Source of the DNA: JAANXG01 sp963731035
GTDB lineage: Bacteria; Pseudomonadota; Gammaproteobacteria; Arenicellales; JAANXG01
DNA length: 64,000 nucleotides
Direction: 5' to 3'
Assembly (NCBI GenBank): GCA_963731035.1
Contig: CAVSUY010000009.1
Location: forward strand, 62,001 to 126,000
Part shown: piece after piece, positions 63,755 to 64,000 of the stretch
Numbering within the stretch: the stretch's first letter is position 1
How the letters are laid out: the number at the start of each line of letters is the position of its first letter
Notes under the pieces: model-generated
Databases searched by the model: none
What the model was told of the DNA's origin: nothing
Seen by the model: only the letters and a program-made list of their open reading frames with translations
Position numbers and translations under genes: made by a program

Positions 63755-64000
63755 AAACGGCGTTTGGAATGGTGCTGTGCTAGTACCTGATCGATAGTTG
63801 ACAGGACCACGGCCAGCATGGGTCGGGGGAGGCCTTCGGCGTCCCGCTGAAACCCCTCCCCGGTTCATGCACAGCACTCCCGCCAACAATCTGAACACCC
63901 GCACCAAACAGCGCCCCCCACAAGATATTTAAGTCCCACGACCGCAGCACGACATGGGTTGTCGGGCTGAAGCCCGACCTTCAGGGTATATTCCGCAAGC
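63755..64000. other. Right end of window, no gene seen; small hairpin repeat
   Basis: No coding frame with family features. 63961-63978 is a dyad GTCGGGCTGAAGCCCGAC, typical of yet another short palindromic repeat type. Confidence 0.5.

Overview
The window is high-GC and gene-dense. It looks like the chromosome of a gammaproteobacterium, most plausibly of the Chromatiales/Ectothiorhodospira-like lineages. The main argument is a complete class III (PhaE-PhaC) polyhydroxyalkanoate locus with its PhaR repressor. That synthase type is typical of purple sulfur bacteria and their non-phototrophic relatives. No photosynthesis, rRNA or tRNA genes were seen. The genus is not determinable from this sequence alone.

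Layout, left to right. 1-3.6 kb: the 3' part of a hybrid sensor kinase, a putative lipoprotein with a predicted TIM-barrel-like body, and a PhnD-like binding protein without a signal peptide, possibly one transcription unit. 3.7-7.0 kb: E2, E1-beta and E1-alpha of a 2-oxoacid (pyruvate-type) dehydrogenase, on the minus strand. 7.3-13.5 kb: a membrane-anchored tandem NTF2-like protein, an ethanolamine-type permease, a PH-domain protein, two very small proteins, a GlcG-like protein and a DUF4139 protein. 13.5-19.7 kb: PHA metabolism (phasin, two acetoacetyl-CoA reductases, PhaR, thiolase, PhaE, PhaC). Dyad TGC-rich sites overlap the predicted phaP, phaB and phaA promoters. 19.7-26.8 kb: the propionyl-CoA to succinyl-CoA route (methylmalonyl-CoA mutase, propionyl-CoA carboxylase beta and alpha, MeaB). 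The first two genes carry single-base frameshifts.

26.8-33.7 kb holds repeats, a LigD remnant, a Tat-exported protein, a hydrolase and a PAS/GAF/GGDEF/EAL protein. 33.7-40.1 kb is a surface-glycan cluster: four glycosyltransferases of GT32/GT4/GT2-like types, a GT10 fucosyltransferase-like enzyme, a sulfotransferase and a second Tat-exported paralogue. 40.1-43.7 kb is a worn region. It has an SHMT-like gene, a 157-bp MITE-like element built from four hairpins, a LysR/GcvT chimera, and truncated DUF72 and TPR fragments. 44.2-51.8 kb: an SAF-domain oxidoreductase divergent from a dipeptide-type ABC transporter whose permease and ATPase are fused in one protein.

53.4-62.6 kb is the most interesting block. 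It is a minus-strand operon with a betaine/choline-type ABC importer (a double-length permease), two different choline/ethanolamine-kinase-like enzymes, a dimethylglycine/sarcosine dehydrogenase, a phosphoethanolamine-N-methyltransferase-like enzyme (frameshifted) and a MalY/PatB-type PLP enzyme. It suggests coordinated import, phosphorylation, methylation and demethylation of methylated amines. The window ends with a 2OG-Fe(II) oxygenase and repeats.

The overall picture is a heterotroph that stores carbon as PHA, processes propionyl-CoA and methylated amines, and decorates its surface with a fucosylated or sulfated glycan. All function assignments are from motif recognition by eye. No database search was run.
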